A stretch of 64,000 nt of DNA from Arthrobacter glacialis (lineage in GTDB: Bacteria; Actinomycetota; Actinomycetes; Actinomycetales; Micrococcaceae): positions 169,727 to 233,726 of the forward strand of contig NZ_PPXC01000007.1 of NCBI RefSeq assembly GCF_002909445.1. Reading direction: 5' to 3'. Below, piece after piece: positions 44,821 through 51,820 of this stretch. A program made the position numbers and the translations under genes. The notes beneath the pieces were generated by a model. It was not told where the DNA came from, did not search any database, and saw only the letters and a program-made list of their open reading frames with translations. Every line of letters starts with the position of its first letter. Position 1 is the first letter of the stretch.

Positions 44821-45231
44821 CTACCCCTTCCCACCGAGCACGCCAACCATGTGCCCGTGTTGTTGTGCCAACTCTTCGACCACAGAAGAAAGTGCCCCAA
44901 GATCAAGTACGCCCTGGTGACCAAGGCGGGTCAACTGATTGAGATTGACGCCTATCCGCTTTACCTCGACCCGTGCAGCATCCAACACCGTGATCTGTTC
45001 CGCCGAGAGTAACGACGCTGCCGATAGCGCCATTGAACCGTCGTCATGGCCGTGGCCATGCCCATCCGCCTGCTTCGCCGCGGCAAGGGCCGCACCTCGC
45101 ACAAACGCCGACGGCGGCAACCCACACCACGCCGCCACCTTTTCGACCAACGCAAGTTCAGCGCTGCTGAATCGCGTGTCGATCCGGCGACTCCGTGACT
45201 CGGGCGCATTCTGTTCCGTAGTGCTGCTCAA
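44821..45231 (-). CDS. mobC: Relaxosome protein MobC
   Basis: The 136-residue protein has an N-terminal ribbon-helix-helix-like region (RIDTRFSSAELALVEKVAAW), a His/Asp-rich insert (GHGHGHDD), and the MobC signature EVKRIGVNLNQLTRLGHQG. MobC proteins bind oriT and help the relaxase open the nick site. It lies directly upstream of the relaxase, with the candidate oriT in front of it. All mobilization genes are on the minus strand. Confidence 0.85.
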   Translation of the reverse strand: MSSTTEQNAPESRSRRIDTRFSSAELALVEKVAAWCGLPPSAFVRGAALAAAKQADGHGHGHDDGSMALSAASLLSAEQITVLDAARVEVKRIGVNLNQLTRLGHQGVLDLGALSSVVEELAQQHGHMVGVLGGKG

Positions 45232-45448
45232 GTGGCATCCTCCCTACATTGTTGAAGCATCCGATGAACGGTTGAAAGCCAACGCAAGCAGGCACTCTGT
45301 CCGACACCGCTTCGCTCGTCGTCCAGTGTGCTACTTGCGAGGGGCAGGGCTACGCCCTTCCCCCTCGACCCCCAAACCCGAAACGCGACACCGTGCTCGA
45401 GTGCTGCCGCACCCGAGGACTCACCGCACCTGAAGTGGTGCCCGCCCA
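45232..45448. other. Candidate origin of transfer (oriT)
   Basis: This 217-nt non-coding gap lies directly upstream of mobC, the usual oriT position. It contains an imperfect inverted repeat at 45338-45368 (CGAGGGG-c-AGGGC ... GCCCT-t-CCCCCTCG), preceded by GTGCTACTTG. Such a hairpin beside a short conserved strand is typical of nick regions. The exact nick cannot be placed. Confidence 0.55.
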
Positions 45449-45757
45449 TCACGGAACCAACTCCCCACCCGGCCCACCGTTGTGAACTTGGCCATCACCA
45501 CCGCCAGTGTCTACCGACAGGACCGCGGCCGGGGAACGCGCTGCTTTGGCACGCCCTGAACGCATGGCTGCTTCAGTTTTCAGCGCCTCTCGCGCCGCTG
45601 TGTCAAGCTGCCCGGCGAGGACGGAATGCTGGCTACGCAGCAATTCGATGACTCGCTGATCGAGTGCCTGCTGTTCCTTGCGCTCACGTTCGCGCAGTCG
45701 TTGGAGCTTCTTTTGGGCTGCAGCTTTCACCGCCGCAATCTCATCTTCAATGCTCAT
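45449..45757 (-). CDS. Small coiled-coil protein in the mobilization block
   Basis: From the ATG at 45757 the 102-residue protein reads MSIEDEIAAVKAAAQKKLQR and forms an acidic/basic coiled coil (RERERKEQQALDQRVIELLR), then a basic tail. A longer frame to 45805 lacks a ribosome site. Its place before oriT and mobC suggests a relaxosome accessory role, but no homology is clear. Confidence 0.6.
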   Translation of the reverse strand: MSIEDEIAAVKAAAQKKLQRLRERERKEQQALDQRVIELLRSQHSVLAGQLDTAAREALKTEAAMRSGRAKAARSPAAVLSVDTGGGDGQVHNGGPGGELVP

Positions 45758-45871
45758 TGGGTGCTTCCTTGCGTTGATTTGCCAGCCAGTTTGGGGCAGG
45801 CCCAAAGTTGCTGGATCGGAGTAAAAACAGTTCTTGCCGTCGCCAGTAGTAGCGGCCGTGACAGGAATCAG

Positions 45872-46447
45872 CTAGCCGCGTACGAGAACGTTCAGCTTCT
45901 GTGAGGGTGCCATCGCGATGCTGGAATGGCGCGAACTCCCACTACCGAAATATGTGCCCTTGGCCCAGCGCTCTAGCTCATACTCCGATACCAGGGGCTC
46001 GTAACAGCCGTTGATTCGCGGGGCGTCGTAGCGTTTGGTGTCTAGGCCATCCATGGCCACGTCCAGCTGAACAAGAGCTCCCGATACGCCTTCGTCCACG
46101 GCGCCCGGGTCCTTGCCATCCGCCCCAGCCTCTGCCAGGCACAGCCCATACCGCCCCCAGAATTTACAGGTGGGCAGTTTGCCGACATTCATGTACCGAC
46201 GGAGAGAGCTGTCGTTTTCGCAACCCAACTCGCTGAATCTGGGGAGTGTGAACAGTTCGAGGGCGGCCGCAAAATATCCCTCATCCTGAGCAGTGAGATG
46301 CTTGGTGGCGGTTGTATCGCGATCAGTCGCGCCTTTCGGTTCCGCGGGACTGACTGACATCCCCGTAGAGCCGTCGGGGCCAGCGGCCGCCGGAACGTCT
46401 GCAGCGTTGGTTCTTGAGTGTTTCAGCGCGGGTCTTGCATCCGTCAT
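45872..46447 (-). CDS. Hypothetical protein of the HTH operon
   Basis: 191 residues, starting in a 4-nt overlap with the preceding excisionase-type gene. The first ~50 residues are low in complexity. The rest (AALELFTLPRFSELGCENDS, GYFAAALE, YEPLVSEYELERW) is helical and has no recognised domain. Overlap with the HTH gene means coupled translation. Confidence 0.6.
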   Translation of the reverse strand: MTDARPALKHSRTNAADVPAAAGPDGSTGMSVSPAEPKGATDRDTTATKHLTAQDEGYFAAALELFTLPRFSELGCENDSSLRRYMNVGKLPTCKFWGRYGLCLAEAGADGKDPGAVDEGVSGALVQLDVAMDGLDTKRYDAPRINGCYEPLVSEYELERWAKGTYFGSGSSRHSSIAMAPSQKLNVLVRG

Positions 46448-46758
46448 CGTCGATCACCCCCGAGAACGGTGGCGAACGCTGACATGATCAGGTCCACTTG
46501 CTCGGGCCTGAACGGTGGCGCATCTGCTGCCATGCGCTTGGCCCAGTCCTGGAGACTCTCAGTTTTTGGGACGATAATGCGAGGCTCAACAGCGGCATCA
46601 AGATCTGCCTCAGTGACGAAGACCCTGCCACGCATTTTTACAGCAGGCAGTCGTCCGTCACGGATATATCGGCGAAGGGTGACAACACTCAACCCCGTGC
46701 GTTCAGCAGCATCTTGCACTCCGACGTACGGAGCAGCAATAGACGTAATGGTACCCAT
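46444..46758 (-). CDS. Excisionase-type HTH protein (MerR-like), second of two
   Basis: From the ATG at 46758 the 104-residue protein contains GVQDAAERTGLSVVTLRRYI followed by RDGRLPAVKMRGRVFVTEADLDA. This is the winged MerR-like HTH_17 fold of excisionases and related regulators. The ATG overlaps the TGA of the preceding HTH gene (TGATG), and its stop overlaps the next gene start. It is a candidate recombination directionality factor or regulator for the serine recombinase. Confidence 0.8.
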   Translation of the reverse strand: MGTITSIAAPYVGVQDAAERTGLSVVTLRRYIRDGRLPAVKMRGRVFVTEADLDAAVEPRIIVPKTESLQDWAKRMAADAPPFRPEQVDLIMSAFATVLGGDRR

Positions 46759-46973
46759 CAGAGCACCTCCTCGGAGGTGCTCTGATGTTCTTGCGCCAAG
46801 AGCCAAGTCTCAACGGACTCGGTACGGTACCGGATGGACTTCCCAAGTCGGATGTAGGCGGGGCCATATCCACGGATGCGCCATTCACTGAGGGTGCGCT
46901 CAGTGATGTTGAGGCGCTCAGCCAACTGGGAGGGTCTAAGCAGATCGCTTGAAGTGGGGTTTGGTGAAGACAT
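46758..46973 (-). CDS. Excisionase-type HTH protein, first of two
   Basis: The 71-residue protein has the HTH_17 pattern LRPSQLAERLNITERTLSEW, then GPAYIRLGKSIRYRTESVE. It is a small DNA-binding protein of the Xis/MerR-like fold. It begins an overlapping row of three genes on the minus strand. Both HTH genes lie between the recombinase and the mobilization genes, where directionality factors and element regulators are usual. Confidence 0.82.
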   Translation of the reverse strand: MSSPNPTSSDLLRPSQLAERLNITERTLSEWRIRGYGPAYIRLGKSIRYRTESVETWLLAQEHQSTSEEVL

Positions 46974-47278
46974 AGATGTATCCCTTGCGGCTTTTCAGCG
47001 GCAAGAGGATCAGCTGACGAGTCATTTCAGGCTGCTATGTCAGCTGTGCATCATGCGATGCGCATCCACTTGGCGGGAGATTCTTCTCCCTTCCCCTTGT
47101 GATTGATTTCGGGGCGTCTTCCATCTGGCGACAAGTCTACACAGATACCAGCGTTTGTAAACATTTACGACTGCATTCATACTTCACCGTATGTGTCTGC
47201 GTATGGGCAACCGCACGTCTTGAGCTTCTCCGTGGCCTGCGGCTGAAACGGCACTTGGCGGTTTTCGTTTAGTACCTA
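46974..47278. promoter_or_regulatory. Promoter region of the HTH-mobilization operon
   Basis: The 305-nt gap between the recombinase stop and the first HTH gene is the only space for a promoter of the operon. It contains an AT-rich short inverted repeat (GTAAA-CA-TTTAC, 47157-47168) and ATAC-N6-GTAT at about 47180-47193, possible regulator sites. No gene is seen. Confidence 0.45.
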
Positions 47279-48832
47279 TCACCGCCAAACAGCAACAACC
47301 CGATCCCTGTTGACACCTCTCTTCCCCTTGGCGTCTCCGCTCACCCGGTTGATTCTGGGCGTCACCACACTGCGGACTATTCTTCGTTGAACAGACAGCT
47401 CGAGGGCGTCCCAAGCCTGACGACTGGCACCACTCCGAGCGAGCTTAAGGACCAGGGGGTCCATCTCAGTGAGCCGTTCCAACTTCTTCTGTGCGTCCTT
47501 GATCTTTGGCCCGATTCTAGCCTCTTGGTCAAGCAGGAGGTCGAATCGTAGCTTTTCTGCCGCTTCCTTGCGAACGCTGTCCAGATACTCGTGGTATCCA
47601 ATGATCTCAGCCAAAACTGCGTGCCGTTCTGCATCTACTCCGTGGCCGCGCACCCCGGCCACGGCCATAAAGTCCGGGCCAGCAATACGCGTCAGCACCA
47701 ACTCCGTAACAACCTCATCCAGGTGCTCTTGGCGCATTGCCACATGAAAACCGGTCTTGCCGGGGACACCAACGCAGACATAGGTGTAGTAGTGCGGATA
47801 CGGCAATTCATTGCCGTGCTCGTCAATGGGTCTGGGCAAAGGCTCCCCTGTCGCTTTGTCTTTGCGCCGTCCAGCGTTCTGTTTCCCGATTCGCGTTGGG
47901 GCTCCGCACACCCCACAAATAGCGATGCCCGTGAGTAGATACTTTGCCGGCCAGTCGTTGGTTCGCTTGCGCTCTGGTGGACTCATAATCGCTTGCAACT
48001 TCTGCCAGGACTCATATTCGATTAGCGCTGGCCACATGACTTCCACATTGTCAAGAATCTCACCACGGTGCTGGCGTTTCCCGGCATAGGCAGGCATGGT
48101 CAGCATTTGCTTCACCGCCGGTGGTGTCCAGCCAATGTTCGTCCGGTGTTGCATTCGCGTCGGACGCCGAGGCGGGATGCCGCGTTCATTGAAGTCCTTT
48201 GCCACTGCGTAGAATGACTGGCCTTCCAAGATGCGCTGTGCTGCTTCTTGAATAATGGGCGCCTGCTCGGAATGGGGTTCAATTCGTTCCAGCTCACCGG
48301 ACTTTTGGTCATAGACGCGGTGGTAGCCGTACATGTTCTTACCGTGAGGCCTCCCACCCTCGGCAGCGGCACGCACATCGCGCTGTATTCGCTCTGAGCT
48401 CTTGTCACTCTCGTACTCGGCATCGACGGCATCTTCGAGCAAGCTCCGCCGGTCACGGGCATTGGCCGGGTCGTACAATCTGCCGTGTGTTGTGACCCAG
48501 ATGCAGACGCTGCGTTCTTTGCACAGGTCAACTAGGTCCACCCACTCCCCAACCCGGCGCGATCCACGACTTGACTCCCAGATCGCCAGCACATCAGCGT
48601 TGAAAGTGTCTTCTTCTAGGTCGGTGATCAGCCGCTTGAAGTCTTCCCGACCCTTGCGCGCAAAGCGGCTGGCACTGCGGTCTGTGTCGCGGTACGGCGG
48701 CTCCTGGTGCAGCAACCAGCCTTGTCGTTCGAACGCTTTGACGTTCTCATCGTGCTGCTGGTCCGGGCTTTTGCCCGTGCCCTTACTGTCCTTAGATACC
48801 CGTAGGTATTCACGTACGATCATGGATTTCAT
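47279..48832 (-). CDS. Large serine recombinase (integrase)
   Basis: The ATG at 48832 follows AAGGAGGTGGGT, an ideal ribosome site; the open frame extends to a GTG at 48862 without one. The ~517-residue protein has the catalytic LRVSKDSKG (Ser13 in REYLRVS), the conserved ESSRGSRRVGEWVDLVD arginine helix, then the recombinase domain and a zinc ribbon around CGVCGAP with a long coiled-coil region after it. Large serine recombinases join attP and attB through a 2-bp core without host factors. The gene lies at the right end of the element, about 30 nt from the junction. Confidence 0.93.
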   Translation of the reverse strand: MKSMIVREYLRVSKDSKGTGKSPDQQHDENVKAFERQGWLLHQEPPYRDTDRSASRFARKGREDFKRLITDLEEDTFNADVLAIWESSRGSRRVGEWVDLVDLCKERSVCIWVTTHGRLYDPANARDRRSLLEDAVDAEYESDKSSERIQRDVRAAAEGGRPHGKNMYGYHRVYDQKSGELERIEPHSEQAPIIQEAAQRILEGQSFYAVAKDFNERGIPPRRPTRMQHRTNIGWTPPAVKQMLTMPAYAGKRQHRGEILDNVEVMWPALIEYESWQKLQAIMSPPERKRTNDWPAKYLLTGIAICGVCGAPTRIGKQNAGRRKDKATGEPLPRPIDEHGNELPYPHYYTYVCVGVPGKTGFHVAMRQEHLDEVVTELVLTRIAGPDFMAVAGVRGHGVDAERHAVLAEIIGYHEYLDSVRKEAAEKLRFDLLLDQEARIGPKIKDAQKKLERLTEMDPLVLKLARSGASRQAWDALELSVQRRIVRSVVTPRINRVSGDAKGKRGVNRDRVVAVWR

Positions 48833-49859
48833 ACCCACCTCCTTGACTGACCGTATCACCACTGACGGCTGTGAGGTGTGTCAGCCCAACTACCTTCATG
48901 GCCTCGTTGAGTGTTGCATCCATTCCGCTGCGGTCCCCCATGACCATCCCGGGAAGGAGTGCCGCCGCATCGGGGTTTAGTGGCATCCAGACATGTGTCA
49001 CAGACTCGACCCACGCCGTGCGCATGTCCACAACAGCTGCCTGGGTCCCCGTCCCCACGGGCGTCACGTCCAGAGGCGCCGTGGCCGGATGCAGAAAACC
49101 CGCAGAGTGATCGTTGGCAGCCGTTGAGGCAACCTTGCCAGCTGTGGAGACCCTGTCCCCCTGTTGAACGGTTCCCCAGTTGGGCGCAGCGACAACCCGA
49201 AGGGTGACCCGCCCCGTCATGATGCGGCCGTTGGCGATAGCCCTGAGCACAACAGCATCGAAGATGAGCTGGGCAGGGCCGTGGCCGGATTCCAAGCGCC
49301 GGGGCACACTGGCCACTTCCATGGTCAGTGCCAGATCCTCGCCCCGGCTGATGGCTTGCTCCAGCGCAGATGAGGCGGAGGTGACGTTCCGCAATCCCAC
49401 GGCCATCAACACGGCAGTAACGCAGACGGCTGCGACAAGCACCGTAGCCGCGCCTGCCGCCACCCATCCTCGAACTCTTCCCCACGGCCCCCGTTGCGGT
49501 CCCGCCGTACCGCTTCCCCGTCTTGCAGCACCCCGATCAGTTCGGCGAAGCCACAACAGGGCAACGGCGGCAAGCAGGCTGGCACCCAGAACCGCCGCGG
49601 CACCCAAGAGCCACGGCCCCTCCACGGTGATGGCCATGGCCGCCGCCCACCAGGTGGCTGCCACGGCCGGCAGCAACCTGATATCCGCCCGTCTGCGCGC
49701 AGGGGCGATTGCCTGGTCTTGGCGTGCTTGCCCAAGGCGGCGGCCCACTGCGATGAGCCCGCGGCGCAGGCGTCGACGGCGGGTGGCGTCCTCCACGGGC
49801 GCAGGCTCGCCCACGGCCGCCCTGGCAAAGCGGGCCCACTGCGGATCAGGGGACCTCAT
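48810..49859 (-). pseudogene. comEC: comEC, 5' fragment
   Basis: The frame starts at 49859 in a TGATG overlap with the comEA stop and encodes hydrophobic segments near residues 65-105 and 130-155, followed by an OB-like soluble part (RVTLRVVAAPNWGTVQQGDR) and DAAALLPGMVMGDRSGM. It reaches LTHLTAVSG at 48866, then continues 18 element-derived codons to a stop at 48810. The missing half is at 11939-12802. As cut, it lacks the membrane channel domain. Its tail overlaps the recombinase start by 22 nt on the same strand. Confidence 0.9.
48859..48866. other. Right junction of the element (candidate att site)
   Basis: CCA at 48859-48861 and GAC at 48864-48866 repeat the spacing found at 12795-12802. 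To the right lies comEC coding LTHLTAVSG; to the left lies element DNA. The uninterrupted site would read, on the plus strand, ...TTGGCCCCAGA then GAC then GGCTGTGAGG.... Confidence 0.7.
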
Positions 49860-50665
49860 CAGACAGTCACCAAGTCGCGAATGCCGGCCAACAATTTGGC
49901 CCCGATGCCCGAAACTCCATCCAGGGCATCGACGGAGGAAAAGGGCCCATGGTCGCTTCGCCAGGCAACTATCCGCTGAGCCAGAACCGGGCCAACACCG
50001 GGCAAGGCATCAAAGTCCGCGGCACTGGCAGTGTTGAGATTGATCAGTGCACCCATCCCCGGTTTTTGGCCCGGCGCCTCGGCACCACTGGCGGGAGCTG
50101 CTGTGCCTGCCGCTTGCCCCTGCGCGGGAACCAGTATTTGCAGGCCGTCAATGATCGGGGCGGCAAGATTGAGTGCTGACAGTTCAGCCGTGGGCAGGGC
50201 GCCCCCAGCCGCCTCCACGGCCTGGAAAGCCCTGCTGCCCGTTGGCAGCGTGTACACGCCCGGGTTCTTGACGGCTCCGGCCACATGCACCAGCAGGCCG
50301 CCGGACGGCGCACCAGCCGCGCCGTCGCTCGGTTTCGCTGCGCCGGCGGCTGCACCGGCGCCACTCTGCGCCGAAGAGGGAACCAAAGAGGGCACCGAAG
50401 AGGGAGAGGGCCCTGCCGTGCCTGCTACCGGCGGCACCGTCACCTTCCCCACATCCTGTGCGCTGAGTTCTGCCGAAGCGCTCTGCACGCTGGCCGATTC
50501 GATCCAGAGCACCCCCAACGCAGCTCCCATCATGGCCAGCACCACAACAAGGGCCCGCAGCGATATGATCCAGCGCGGTCCCCGGGCAACAGGCTCCTGG
50601 CCGCGCACTGCCGCGTTGCCAGACTCCTGCGGAGTCCACGTCGAATTACCATCAATACCACTCAT
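49859..50665 (-). CDS. comEA: ComEA-type helix-hairpin-helix DNA-binding protein
   Basis: The protein (about 268 residues from 50665) has an N-terminal membrane anchor (WIISLRALVVVLAMMGAALG), a Ser/Ala/Gly-rich linker, an SLBB-like module (LLVHVAGAVKNPGVYTLP) and C-terminal tandem HhH motifs (LINLNTASAADFDALPGVGP and DGVSGIGAKLLAGI). ComEA binds double-stranded DNA at the cell surface during transformation. It overlaps comEC in the com operon. The start at 50665 is uncertain; a GTG-like extension to 50686 exists. Confidence 0.88.
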   Translation of the reverse strand: MSGIDGNSTWTPQESGNAAVRGQEPVARGPRWIISLRALVVVLAMMGAALGVLWIESASVQSASAELSAQDVGKVTVPPVAGTAGPSPSSVPSLVPSSAQSGAGAAAGAAKPSDGAAGAPSGGLLVHVAGAVKNPGVYTLPTGSRAFQAVEAAGGALPTAELSALNLAAPIIDGLQILVPAQGQAAGTAAPASGAEAPGQKPGMGALINLNTASAADFDALPGVGPVLAQRIVAWRSDHGPFSSVDALDGVSGIGAKLLAGIRDLVTV

Positions 50666-50725
50666 GAAGCTACGGTAGGCCCGCATGAGGCGCCCTGGGG
50701 CGCCGAAGGGTGGCTCTGTGCAGAA

Positions 50726-51718
50726 CTAGGGCTCCTGCCCTGCCTGTGGAGGAACAAGGGAGTCGGCAACAACCACCACCAGCACGCCAAGGCCGGCATG
50801 GGCGGCCAGGACTGCGGGCAGTCTGGTCAGGGTGGATGAACCCAGCCCCGGACAGGCCAGGTGCAGGGCCTCATCCAGGGTGCGGGCCTGGTCCTCGTTG
50901 CCAAAGTGGTGCACGCTGATTTGCGTGTTCGCGGCGCCGCGGGCGGCGATGTTGGCTGCTGCCAGCTCCTGCAGCCGGGCAACGGCCTTGGCCGCTGAAC
51001 GCACCTTCTCCAGGGGAACCACCGAGCCGTCCCTGATGCCCAGAATTGGCTTGATGTCCAGGACTGTGCCCAGCCATGATGAGGCCAAGCTGATGCGCCC
51101 GCCCCGGCGCAATTGTTCCAAACTGGGGACATAAAAGTAGACGTCCGTGGCTGCAATGGCCGCCCGGGCGGCGGCCATGACAACTTCTGCATCGGCTCCT
51201 GCCAAGGCTGCGGCCACGGCGGCCTGCACACCAATACCCTGCCCCATGCCCACGGTGCCCGAATCCAGCACGTGCACAGGCAGTGCTGCCCGCTGCGCCG
51301 CCAGGTGTGCGGCGTCGAAGGTTCCTGAGAGTTTGGTGGAGATGTGAATCGACACGACGGCCTCAAACCCTGCCTCCGCGGCGTTCCTGTACGCCCGGTC
51401 GAACTGTCCAGGCGAGGGCCTGGAGGTTTTCACGCTGGTTCCCGAGGCCAGGGCGAGGGAAATATGGGTCTCCAGTTCGGCGTCGTCGTCGGAATAGACG
51501 TGCTCGCCAATGATCACGGGCATGGGCACCACCGTCAGTTGCAGGCTCTCCGCGAACCATCCCACCCACTCCGCAGGCAGGCCCGCGGCAGAATCGGTCA
51601 CGACGGCGATCCTGGGCTTGGGCAGTTGTGGCGCCGGCTCTCCCGGCCCTGGCTTGGGGCGCAGCCGTTGGACCTGCTGACGAATCCAGGTGCGCGCAGC
51701 GCTTGTGTCAGGTACCAC
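50726..51718 (-). CDS. DegV-family fatty-acid-binding protein
   Basis: The 330-residue protein contains IAVVTDSAAGLPAEW, VKTSRPSPGQF, SIHISTKLSGTFDAA and FYVPSLEQLRRGGRIS, all DegV signatures. DegV proteins bind a long-chain fatty acid and can work with a fatty-acid kinase. A gene of this family often lies between leuS and comEA in actinobacteria. The first ~35 residues (up to QLPKPR) are an unstructured extension. Its start codon is not strongly marked. Confidence 0.9.
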   Translation of the reverse strand: MVPDTSAARTWIRQQVQRLRPKPGPGEPAPQLPKPRIAVVTDSAAGLPAEWVGWFAESLQLTVVPMPVIIGEHVYSDDDAELETHISLALASGTSVKTSRPSPGQFDRAYRNAAEAGFEAVVSIHISTKLSGTFDAAHLAAQRAALPVHVLDSGTVGMGQGIGVQAAVAAALAGADAEVVMAAARAAIAATDVYFYVPSLEQLRRGGRISLASSWLGTVLDIKPILGIRDGSVVPLEKVRSAAKAVARLQELAAANIAARGAANTQISVHHFGNEDQARTLDEALHLACPGLGSSTLTRLPAVLAAHAGLGVLVVVVADSLVPPQAGQEP

Positions 51719-51734
51719 CGGTTCGCCTTTCTCA

Positions 51735-51780
51735 AAAACGAAGTGCCCGCCGACGCCCGTAGGGGCGAGGCGGGCACTTG
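51735..51780 (-). terminator. Intrinsic terminator of leuS
   Basis: On the minus strand AAGTGCCCGCC and GGCGGGCACTT pair, with a GC-rich inner stem, followed by CGTTTTTG. It lies 40 nt after the leuS stop. Confidence 0.82.
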
Positions 51781-51820
51781 TTGCTCATGCGTGCGGCATA
51801 AACGGTCGTGTCACTCTTGC

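Larger units (their letters stand above)
12803..48863. mobile_element. Integrative mobilizable element inserted in comEC (about 36 kb)
   Basis: The two halves of comEC, on the same strand and in the same order relative to comEA and holA, bracket this segment. It carries a large serine recombinase at its right end, tandem excisionase-type HTH genes, MobC, a relaxase, a MobB-like protein and a candidate oriT. No VirB4-like or other type IV secretion ATPase, no coupling protein of normal length and no phage structural gene was seen, so transfer would depend on a helper. Cargo is dominated by restriction and nuclease genes. Repeats, remnants and frameshifts between about 28.5 and 42.7 kb show repeated rearrangement of the cargo. 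Confidence 0.88.

Noticed and set aside
12803-48863. Prophage
   Set aside because: Serine integrase and size would fit, but no terminase, portal, capsid, tail or lysis gene is present while relaxase and MobC are.
12795-48866. tRNA gene as integration site
   Set aside because: No tRNA structure lies at either end; the ends lie within comEC coding sequence.
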